From: Bacteroidota bacterium
GTDB lineage: Bacteria > Bacteroidota > Bacteroidia > Chitinophagales > Saprospiraceae
Assembly: GCA_024642665.1 (NCBI GenBank)
Contig: JAHEAR010000003.1
Span: forward strand, 80,428 to 144,427
Direction of reading: 5' to 3'
DNA: 64,000 nt
In this document: one piece after another, positions 57,037 through 64,000 of the stretch
How positions within the stretch are numbered: the first letter of the stretch is position 1
Layout of the letters: each line of letters starts with the position of its first letter
The notes under the pieces: generated by a model
Databases searched by the model: none
Seen by the model: the letters and a program-made list of their open reading frames with translations, nothing else
Told to the model about the DNA's origin: nothing
Translations under genes and position numbers: made by a program

Positions 57037-59673
57037 ATGGCAAAATCAGCCAAAGAAATACGAAAAATATTCCTTGACTTTTTTGAAGAAAAGGAACATA
57101 CGATCGTTCCCTCTGCCCCAATGGTCAATAAAGACGATCCTACCCTCATGTTTATCAATGCCGGGATGAATCCTTTCAAAGATTACTTCCTGGGGCATAA
57201 ACCACCGGTTCACAAACGGATAGCAGACACACAAAAGTGTTTACGTGTCAGTGGCAAGCACAATGATCTTGAAGAAGTGGGACGTGATGGCTACCATCAT
57301 ACGATGTTTGAAATGCTGGGGAATTGGTCCTTTGGGGATTATTTCAAAAAAGAAGCAATAGCCTGGGCCTGGGAACTGCTGACGGAACGACTGGACCTGC
57401 CAAAAGACCGAATGTATGCTACTGTATTCGGAGGTGATGCAAAAGATGGTCTGACAGAAGATACGGAAGCGAGAAACTATTGGGCTGAATTTCTTCCACA
57501 GGAAAGGATATTGTCGTTTGGCAAGAAGGATAATTTCTGGGAAATGGGTGATACCGGTCCGTGTGGTCCATGCTCTGAAATTCATTTTGATCTGCGCAGT
57601 GATGAGGAAAGAAAGAAAGTATCCGGAGATACGCTCGTCAATGCTGATCATCCGAATGTGATCGAGATTTGGAATTTAGTTTTCATGCAATTTAACCGCA
57701 AAGCGGACAGCTCATTAGACGCATTACCGGCAAAACATGTTGATACCGGAATGGGATTCGAGCGATTAGTGCGCATTGTGCAGGGACAGCCATCCAATTA
57801 TGATTCAGATGTCTTTAGTCCGCTGATCCATTTTGTTGAGCAGGCCACCGGCATTCGATATGAAAATGATTATACGGGAAAAAGCATGACGGATATAGCC
57901 ATGCGTGTTTTAGCTGATCATGTGCGTGCTGTTAGTTTTGGCATCGCTGATGGAGAGATGCCGTCTAACACAGGGGCGGGCTATGTCCTGCGGCGGATAC
58001 TGCGTCGAGCCGTCAGATATTATTACACATTTTTGAATACCAAAGACCCTTTAATGCATCGTCTGGTGCCTTTACTGGTGGATTTTTTTGACGGTGTATT
58101 CCCAAATTTTAAAGCGCAATCGGATTTCATTAAGCGAGTGATTGAACAGGAAGAAATTTCTTTTTTACGAACGCTGGAAGGTGGAATCAAACGATTTGAA
58201 ACATTAAAAGCAACAAAGAATATAATCAATGGAAAGGATGCTTTTGAGTTGTTTGATACCTATGGTTTTCCTATTGATCTGACAAGATTGATGGCCGCGG
58301 AGAAAGGTTGGACAATTGATGAAAAAGGGTTTGATCATGCGCTTCAAACGCAAAAGCAACGCTCCCGATCAGATAGTGCTTTGGCTACCGGTGATTGGAT
58401 AGATGTGCAATCCATTTCCGAAAGTCCGGTTTTTGATGGCTACGATCAGGATCAATTGGATGGGTTGAAACTGGTGAAGTACAGAGAAATAACAAATAAA
58501 GATGGCCGATATTTTCAATTGGTTTTGGATCGAACAACCTTTTATCCGGAAGGAGGGGGTCAGGTAGGGGATTCAGGTTATCTTCTCTTTGGGGATGAAC
58601 AGATTGAAGTTGTCAATATGATTAAGGAGAATGATCTGCCGATTCACATAGCAAAGCATCTGCCGAAAGATTTAAAATCAAAGGTCAGGACAAAAGTGAA
58701 TATTGAACGAAGACGTTTAATAGAAAACAATCACTCTGCCACCCACCTGGTACATGCAGCATTAAGGGAGGTGCTTGGCGATCATGTGCAACAACGGGGG
58801 TCGTTGGTCAATGAACAGTATCTAAGGTTTGATTTTTCGCATTTTGCAAAACTCACGCCTGAAGAAATAGCTGCGATAGAGCATAGAGTGAATAAAAAAA
58901 TCAGGGAAGACATACAGCTTAAAGAAGATCGAAATGTATTATTGGCTGATGCGGAAAAATCTGGGGCAAGAATGTTGTTTGGTGAAAAATATGGCGAGCG
59001 TGTGCGGATGATAACGTTTGATCCTTCCTTTTCGATTGAACTCTGTGGTGGTTGCCATGTGCCTGCAACCGGGCGAATTGGTTTATTCAAAATCATTTCA
59101 GAATCTGCTATTGCGGCAGGTGTCCGACGATTGGAAGCTGTCACCGCGGATGGTGCGGAAGAATATGTAAATCAGCAGCTGAATCAATTTTCAATAATCA
59201 AACAGGAATTGAAAAATCCTGCTGATCCGATTAAGGTAGTTAAGGAGTTGTTGAGTAGTGTCCGTGAGTTAAAACAACAAATTGAAAACTTTGAAAGTGA
59301 TAAAGCAGCGGGTATCAAAGTCGAATTATTAAAAAAAGTGGAAGTCAAAGATGATGTGCAATTGCTTATTCAGGAAGTGGCGTTGGCAGATCCCAAAACA
59401 TTTAAACAACTTGTACATCAATTAGGAAATGAATTGGGCAGCAAATCTTTCATATTTCTGATTTCTGAAAGTGAAGGGAAAGTGCAACTGATGTTGTACA
59501 TCAGTGATGATCTGGTCAAAGCCAATGATCTGCACGCCGGCAAATTGATAAAGGAAATAGCTAAATCTGTCCATGGCGGTGGTGGTGGCCAGCCCTTCTT
59601 TGCCTCAGCGGGAGGCACTAACCCGGAAGGGATAAAAGAGGCTTTAGACCAAGCAAAGGCAATATTTAATTAA
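57037..59673 (+). CDS. alaS: Alanyl-tRNA synthetase
   Basis: Charges tRNA-Ala and edits misactivated Ser/Gly. Class II catalytic domain (~1-240; RISGKHNDLEEVG-like LRVSGKHNDLEEVGRDGYHH), GSGFERL-like GMGFERLVRI, editing domain with zinc ligands His566, His570 (NHSATHLVH) and Cys670, His674 (CGGCH), and a C-Ala domain ending in GGGGGQPFFASAGG. 878 residues, full length. Confidence 0.98.
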   Translation: MAKSAKEIRKIFLDFFEEKEHTIVPSAPMVNKDDPTLMFINAGMNPFKDYFLGHKPPVHKRIADTQKCLRVSGKHNDLEEVGRDGYHHTMFEMLGNWSFGDYFKKEAIAWAWELLTERLDLPKDRMYATVFGGDAKDGLTEDTEARNYWAEFLPQERILSFGKKDNFWEMGDTGPCGPCSEIHFDLRSDEERKKVSGDTLVNADHPNVIEIWNLVFMQFNRKADSSLDALPAKHVDTGMGFERLVRIVQGQPSNYDSDVFSPLIHFVEQATGIRYENDYTGKSMTDIAMRVLADHVRAVSFGIADGEMPSNTGAGYVLRRILRRAVRYYYTFLNTKDPLMHRLVPLLVDFFDGVFPNFKAQSDFIKRVIEQEEISFLRTLEGGIKRFETLKATKNIINGKDAFELFDTYGFPIDLTRLMAAEKGWTIDEKGFDHALQTQKQRSRSDSALATGDWIDVQSISESPVFDGYDQDQLDGLKLVKYREITNKDGRYFQLVLDRTTFYPEGGGQVGDSGYLLFGDEQIEVVNMIKENDLPIHIAKHLPKDLKSKVRTKVNIERRRLIENNHSATHLVHAALREVLGDHVQQRGSLVNEQYLRFDFSHFAKLTPEEIAAIEHRVNKKIREDIQLKEDRNVLLADAEKSGARMLFGEKYGERVRMITFDPSFSIELCGGCHVPATGRIGLFKIISESAIAAGVRRLEAVTADGAEEYVNQQLNQFSIIKQELKNPADPIKVVKELLSSVRELKQQIENFESDKAAGIKVELLKKVEVKDDVQLLIQEVALADPKTFKQLVHQLGNELGSKSFIFLISESEGKVQLMLYISDDLVKANDLHAGKLIKEIAKSVHGGGGGQPFFASAGGTNPEGIKEALDQAKAIFN

Positions 59674-59758
59674 TACAGATCGTCTCTATTGCCTGAATTG
59701 TTTTACTTTTCTCGCATATCCGGGATAGATGAGCACAGGAAGGATGAATATCGATACA

Positions 59759-60745
59759 ATGGAAAAAACGAGTAAGGTCAGTATTGGCGTCATTGGCGCA
59801 GGGCACCTGGGCCGCTTTCATATAGAGTGCCTCCAAAGGATTCCGGGATTTTCTTTGAAAGGGTTTTATGACATTGACCCGGAGAGGGCGAAGGAGATTT
59901 CTGAAAAATATGCAATCCCTCTTTTCCGGGAGGCGGAAGATTTGATAGCTGAGGTGGATGCTATTTGTATAGTTACACCAACTGTGACCCACTTTGCTCT
60001 TGCACGCAAAGCTATTGACGCAAACAAACATCTTTTTATTGAAAAGCCATTGACGGATCTGCCGGAGACCAGCAGGAAGCTTGCCGATCTTCTTGCTGCC
60101 AAAAATCTAGTTGGCAGAGTTGGTCATGTAGAAAGATATAACCCCGCATTTATAGCTGCTCAGAAGTTGGGCATTGACAAGCCTGTATTTATCGAGGCAC
60201 ATCGACTGGCCCCTTTCAATCCCAGAGGAATGGATGTGCCTGTGATCATGGACCTGATGATACACGATATCGATTTGATATTGTCCGTGGTTGATTCAGA
60301 AGTAGATCATATAGAGGCAAATGGTGTTGGAGTGGCAGGAACGACTGCGGATATATGCAATGCCAGAATAACTTTTAAAAATAAAACCGTAGCCAACCTA
60401 ACCGCCAGCAGGATCAGTCTAAAGCAAATGAGAAAGCTGAGGCTGTTTCAGCGTGACCAATACATGGCCATTGATTTTCTGAATCACGAAGTACAAGTGG
60501 TCAAGCTGTTTCATGCTGAACCGGAGGATATGATGACCATGAAACTGGAGCTTCCCGAGGGCGATCGCTGGATCGCTGCGGATAATCCATCCGTATCTAA
60601 ACATAATGCAATCGAGCAGGAGCTGATTGAATTCTGCGAGGCTATTCAACATGGTTCCGGATCGGGCGTTACTTTTGCACAAGGAGCTTTAGCGGTTGAG
60701 GTGGCTTCCAGTATTTTGACTCAAATTGAACAACATGAAAGATAA
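59759..60745 (+). CDS. Gfo/Idh/MocA family oxidoreductase
   Basis: NAD(P)-dependent sugar oxidoreductase fold. Rossmann start VSIGVIGAGHLGRFHIECL, EKPLTDLPETSRKLADL (the EKP motif), VGHVERYNPAFIAA and DLMIHDIDLILSVV (the D-x-x-x-H-D active-site region). 328 residues from 59759; in-frame ATGs at 59744 and 59729 are possible, and the 59744 one has AGGAAGG before it. The substrate is unknown; neighbours suggest cell-surface sugar metabolism. Confidence 0.87.
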   Translation: MEKTSKVSIGVIGAGHLGRFHIECLQRIPGFSLKGFYDIDPERAKEISEKYAIPLFREAEDLIAEVDAICIVTPTVTHFALARKAIDANKHLFIEKPLTDLPETSRKLADLLAAKNLVGRVGHVERYNPAFIAAQKLGIDKPVFIEAHRLAPFNPRGMDVPVIMDLMIHDIDLILSVVDSEVDHIEANGVGVAGTTADICNARITFKNKTVANLTASRISLKQMRKLRLFQRDQYMAIDFLNHEVQVVKLFHAEPEDMMTMKLELPEGDRWIAADNPSVSKHNAIEQELIEFCEAIQHGSGSGVTFAQGALAVEVASSILTQIEQHER

Positions 60746-61613
60746 GTATAAGCGGCGTGCTGGGTTGTTAATGACATTGTTTCTCTTTGGAATAATTTCC
60801 GGATGTACTCTTTTTGAAAAGGATGAAATAAGTCCGACGATCATTCAGCTTCAGCCATTTGATTTTAATATTCAACCGGGTCAGGGCACAGCAAACAACC
60901 GGATTACAGAAGTTTGGGTGTATGCCAATAATGCCTTTCTGGGTGCTTTTACACCACCGACCAATATCTATTATCTGAAATCCGGTCCTACCAAATTTGT
61001 CTTTCGACCAGGTATAAGAAATAATGGAATTCAGTCAGATGCAAGACCCTATCCGATGTTCAGTGCTTATTCCATTGATCTTGAAGCCGCCCCTGGTGCG
61101 GTGTTTGAAGTAAACCCGACTACAGCCTACTTGTCTACAGTCGAGTTCCCCTTTATGACAGATTTTGAATTTGACAATCCCTTTACAGACAATAGGGATA
61201 CTGTTACAGCCAGTCAATTAGTGCAATCATCGGTGGATGCTTTTGAAGGCGATTTTTCAGGTCAGATGATTATGTCGCAGGAGGCATATTTTATTGAAGT
61301 CGGACATGCATTGCCAATGCCTAACTTGCCGACGGATGGTACCGCGATTTATCTCGAGATGCGCTATAAAAGTGATGTGGAGATGAGTATTGGTCTGCTG
61401 GGATCAGATCTTCAAGGGCAAAGTTTTTCAAACTTTTTTTATCTGGTAAATCCTTCTGCAGAGTGGAATATGTTATATCTGGATTTGACGGATTACATTG
61501 TTGCTTCTGATTTAAATTCGTATAAAGTGTTGTTCCGATCTTTGTACCCAAATAATGCTCTATTACCTGAGCAAAGCATATTTATTGACAATATCAAAGT
61601 GGTACATCTGTAA
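60735..61613 (+). CDS. Uncharacterised lipoprotein
   Basis: 292 residues with a type II signal peptide (LLMTLFLFGIISGC, Cys at ~24). The mature protein shows no family I can name. It is rich in aromatic residues and looks all-beta; the C-terminal half (YFIEVGHALP, AIYLEMRYKSDVEMSIGLLG, WNMLYLDLTDYI, QSIFIDNIKVVHL) resembles a carbohydrate-binding-type beta sandwich, by pattern only. It overlaps the oxidoreductase by 11 bases and is four bases from the glycosylphosphotransferase, so the three are coupled. Confidence 0.75.
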   Translation: MKDKYKRRAGLLMTLFLFGIISGCTLFEKDEISPTIIQLQPFDFNIQPGQGTANNRITEVWVYANNAFLGAFTPPTNIYYLKSGPTKFVFRPGIRNNGIQSDARPYPMFSAYSIDLEAAPGAVFEVNPTTAYLSTVEFPFMTDFEFDNPFTDNRDTVTASQLVQSSVDAFEGDFSGQMIMSQEAYFIEVGHALPMPNLPTDGTAIYLEMRYKSDVEMSIGLLGSDLQGQSFSNFFYLVNPSAEWNMLYLDLTDYIVASDLNSYKVLFRSLYPNNALLPEQSIFIDNIKVVHL

Positions 61614-61617
61614 CGCG

Positions 61618-63036
61618 ATGAAGAAACTAAGAAGATTTCATATGTTTCTTTACGGTTGTGCTGACTTCCTGTCGGCGATGACTGCCTGGGCCTGGTTCTA
61701 TTTGTTGAGAGCACAAAGTGAAGGAAAGTCCTTGGAAACAGGTGTCATCGATGATCATAATTTTTGGTATGGGCTGATTATCATTCCGTTGGCCTGGATT
61801 ATTTTTTACTGGATATTTGACCGATACCGTGATATCTACCGCCTATCCAGACTGACTACATTGGTAAGAACGTTCTTCCTATCCCTAGCGGGAGTTATTA
61901 TTATTTTTTTTACACTCATTATTGATGATTATATTTTCAATATTGAGGGATATGCGATTTCTTTTTTCAGACTTTTTATTCTTCATTTCAGTATTACAGC
62001 TATTGTCAGGATGATTATTCTAACCATTGCCAGCAGAAAGCTGCGTTCCGGAAAAATCACCTTTGCAACCATAATAATTGGAGGGAACAAAAATGCACTT
62101 GAGTTATATGAGGAAATCAACTCTAGTAAAAAGAGTCTCGGTAACCAGATCATTGGTTTTATTGGGAGTGAAAAAAAGGCAAAAAATGCATTGGATGGTC
62201 ATCTGCCAAAGCTCGGTTCTATCGCACAGCTGGCGCAGGTCATTGAATCAAAGAATGTGGAGGAAGCCTTGATTGCCATTGAAACTTCTGAGCATGATAA
62301 GCTAAAAGGAATACTTGATATCCTGTTTGATTATAATGAAGATGTTTTAGTAAAAATCATTCCTGACATGTACGATATTCTGTTGGGCACTGTCAAAATG
62401 AATTACTTGTATGGCGCTGTCCTGATTGAGATCAGACAAGGATTGATGCTCAATTGGGAAAAACTGGTGAAGCGTCTGATGGATATTCTGGTTAGTCTCA
62501 TTGGGTTGGTCATCTTACTGCCGGTATTTTTGTATATCGCTATACGCGTCAGTTGGTCCTCTAAAGGACCCATCTTTTATTCACAGGAAAGGGTAGGTTT
62601 GAATGGCAAGCCTTTTCTGATTCGAAAGTTCAGATCAATGTATACAGATGCTGAAGCAGATATACCTCAACTTTCATTTGATGGAGATGATCGCTGTACC
62701 CCCTGGGGTGCGGTGATGCGGAAATGGCGACTTGATGAACTACCTCAACTGTGGAATGTCTTCATTGGTGAGATGTCCTTGGTTGGACCAAGGCCTGAAC
62801 GTCAGTTTTTTATAAATCAGATTATGGAGCAGGCTCCTCACTATAAACATCTGTTGAAAGTTCGTCCGGGCATCACTTCCTGGGGACAGGTGAAGTATGG
62901 GTATGCAAGTAATATCGACCAAATGCTGCAACGCTTAAAGTTTGATATTCTTTATATCGAAAACATGTCCATCACACTGGATATTAAAATTCTATTCTAT
63001 ACGGCTTTAATCCTTGTGCAGGGTAAGGGGAAATAA
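61618..63036 (+). CDS. Polyprenyl glycosylphosphotransferase (exopolysaccharide initiation, WbaP/WcaJ type)
   Basis: Transfers a sugar 1-phosphate to the polyprenyl carrier to start surface polysaccharide units. Four N-terminal TM segments (~10-135), a Rossmann-like cytoplasmic region (~140-265), an anchoring helix (KRLMDILVSLIGLVILLPVF, ~281-300) and the catalytic domain: KFRSMYTDAE, and DELPQLWNVFIGEMSLVGPRPE with the key Asp-Glu and PRP. 472 residues. The frame opens at 61555 inside the lipoprotein gene; the ATG at 61618 is chosen. Confidence 0.92.
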   Translation: MKKLRRFHMFLYGCADFLSAMTAWAWFYLLRAQSEGKSLETGVIDDHNFWYGLIIIPLAWIIFYWIFDRYRDIYRLSRLTTLVRTFFLSLAGVIIIFFTLIIDDYIFNIEGYAISFFRLFILHFSITAIVRMIILTIASRKLRSGKITFATIIIGGNKNALELYEEINSSKKSLGNQIIGFIGSEKKAKNALDGHLPKLGSIAQLAQVIESKNVEEALIAIETSEHDKLKGILDILFDYNEDVLVKIIPDMYDILLGTVKMNYLYGAVLIEIRQGLMLNWEKLVKRLMDILVSLIGLVILLPVFLYIAIRVSWSSKGPIFYSQERVGLNGKPFLIRKFRSMYTDAEADIPQLSFDGDDRCTPWGAVMRKWRLDELPQLWNVFIGEMSLVGPRPERQFFINQIMEQAPHYKHLLKVRPGITSWGQVKYGYASNIDQMLQRLKFDILYIENMSITLDIKILFYTALILVQGKGK

Positions 63037-63057
63037 ATACTTGCGTATTTTATTTTT
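63031..63057 (+). terminator. Weak AT-rich terminator after the glycosylphosphotransferase gene
   Basis: AAATAAATAC and GTATTTTATTT pair with one bulged base around TTGC and are followed by T5. The stem overlaps the stop codon. It is AT-rich and so of low stability. Confidence 0.4.
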
Positions 63058-63081
63058 GAAAGATTAATCGAATGTCCCTAC

Positions 63082-63492
63082 TCAGATTCTTTTTCTTCTG
63101 GGGCGAAGGTTCTTTTTATCGTCCCATGAGTTATCAAAGCGCTCACGATCTTCATATCGATTAGAAAACTTTTTTCTGTCATCCTGATTTCGATTTTCCC
63201 ATCGATCGCCAGCAGGTTTGGGATAACTGCGTTTTTCATTCTGATTTGTTGGAGCAGGATCTGAAGGTTTGACCATAATATCCTTGCCATCCAATTCGTA
63301 TCCGTTCAGGCTTTTGATGGCATTTTGGGCGGCTTCCGTGGAGGCCATTTCAACAAATCCATAGCCCTTTGACATGCCGGTATCGCGGTCCATAATGACT
63401 TTTGCTTCCGTGACACCACCGAAAGATTCAAAAAGCGTTTTTATAGATTCTGAGGTAGCACTTTGAGGTAGCCTGGCGACAAAAAGTTTCAT
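63082..63492 (-). CDS. RRM-domain RNA-binding protein
   Basis: 136 residues. One RNA recognition motif at 1-~80 with RNP2 KLFVARLP (2-9) and RNP1 KGYGFVEM (~42-49), like the small RNA-binding proteins common in Bacteroidota and Cyanobacteria. The tail (~80-136) is highly charged, with many R, D, N and K. RNA target is unknown; a post-transcriptional or cold-stress role is inference. Confidence 0.92.
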   Translation of the reverse strand: MKLFVARLPQSATSESIKTLFESFGGVTEAKVIMDRDTGMSKGYGFVEMASTEAAQNAIKSLNGYELDGKDIMVKPSDPAPTNQNEKRSYPKPAGDRWENRNQDDRKKFSNRYEDRERFDNSWDDKKNLRPRRKRI

Positions 63493-64000
63493 GTGTAAAA
63501 AAAAGTTGATGTTTTTGTTTTGTTCTGCTATTGAATTCTCAACGAAGTGGCTAAAGAGAAATTGAGGTGTTGGATTTTTCGTTGCTACTAAGTGTGTCCC
63601 AAAGATATGAAATAATACTGTTGAGACGCCTTTTGGACATGCCTATTTGGATTTTAAAATTCTTCATTGAAGACGCTCTGATTAACCGAAATTGATAGTT
63701 CTGTTGTTTTGTAAAGTTTCTGGCGATTCCAACTTGATCCAAGTAAAGTAAAGGTAAACTCGAAGGTGATTGTTATGGCACTGAATTATTTATTCAAAGA
63801 TATAAATGCATTTGAGAAGCTGGTTTTAGATATTTGCTTCAGGGGAGGTTTAAAGAATTGATTTAACTAATTCATTTTGCTCCCAAGGTCGATACAGAAA
63901 CCAGTGTCGGCTATCGCCTCGTTTTTATTTTCACAAATGCCCGTAATGAAACTGCGTTTCAACCGTTCATTCATGAAAATAAAAAAGACGCCTGAAAAGG
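63493..64000. other. Noncoding end of window with a nested inverted repeat
   Basis: About 500 bases with no convincing gene; the next gene lies outside the window. The RRM promoter should lie in the first part (minus strand), but no exact TAnnTTTG was found. At 63922-63985, TTTTTATTTTCA and TGAAAATAAAAA are perfect 12-bp arms, and inside them TGAAAC-TGC-GTTTCA (63947-63961) is a perfect 6-bp hairpin. This could be a terminator or part of a repeat continuing past the window. Confidence 0.5.

Noticed and set aside
63551..63742. 63-codon minus-strand open frame in the final noncoding stretch
   Set aside because: No promoter, no start-site signal and no family resemblance; length is expected by chance.

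Overview
The window is a stretch of a Bacteroidota chromosome, probably from a Saprospiria/Cytophagia-like gliding or type IX-secreting lineage. The evidence: PorU, PorV, PorP/SprF and GldJ of the type IX secretion/gliding machinery; an LpxC-FabZ fusion; the order secY-map-infA-rpmJ-rpsM; fusA followed directly by rpsJ without tuf; few Shine-Dalgarno sequences but several boxes matching the Bacteroidota -7 element TAnnTTTG. The class-level placement is inference. There are no transposases, tRNAs, CRISPR arrays or prophage genes; this is core chromosome.

Layout. 1-16.2 kb: one long plus-strand translation block, from the 3' end of fusA through the S10, spc and alpha operons (rpsJ to rplQ, with secY, map, infA and the short rpmJ), ending in a clear terminator. 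Several intercistronic gaps hold hairpins that may be regulatory. 16.4-23.6 kb: plus-strand metabolic and envelope genes (carA, eno, a DivIC/FtsB-like protein, sucD, fabI, a putative porin, a DUF2911 protein). 23.7-33.0 kb: minus-strand genes: LOG-family protein, a sigma-54-type response regulator without a DNA-binding domain, the recR/glycosyltransferase/M20 amidohydrolase operon, the E2 subunit of a 2-oxoacid dehydrogenase, and an OmpA-family protein.

33.1-43.5 kb: a type IX secretion neighbourhood. A degenerate arginase-fold protein (+) faces murF; then gldJ and porP/sprF on the minus strand; divergently porU (the surface sortase) and porV (its shuttle partner) on the plus strand. A shared bidirectional terminator separates porV from the minus-strand RNase P RNA gene rnpB. 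44.2-51.2 kb: a very large polytopic histidine kinase, then recN and a TMTC-like TPR membrane protein. 51.3-55.2 kb: tightly packed lipid A operon lpxD, lpxC-fabZ, lpxA and an orphan ABC ATPase, meeting a MerR regulator tail to tail. 55.8-63.5 kb: an M23 peptidase, alaS, then a Gfo/Idh/MocA oxidoreductase, an unknown lipoprotein and a polyprenyl glycosylphosphotransferase in a coupled group, and an RRM RNA-binding protein. The last 500 bases are noncoding and hold a nested inverted repeat.

The candidate least explained by standard annotation is the T9SS-linked pseudo-arginase. Next are the 1126-residue kinase, the response regulator that lacks a DNA-binding domain, and two genes whose promoter boxes lie only four bases from the start codon. 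All family assignments come from reading the sequence and from memory of the families; no search was run.
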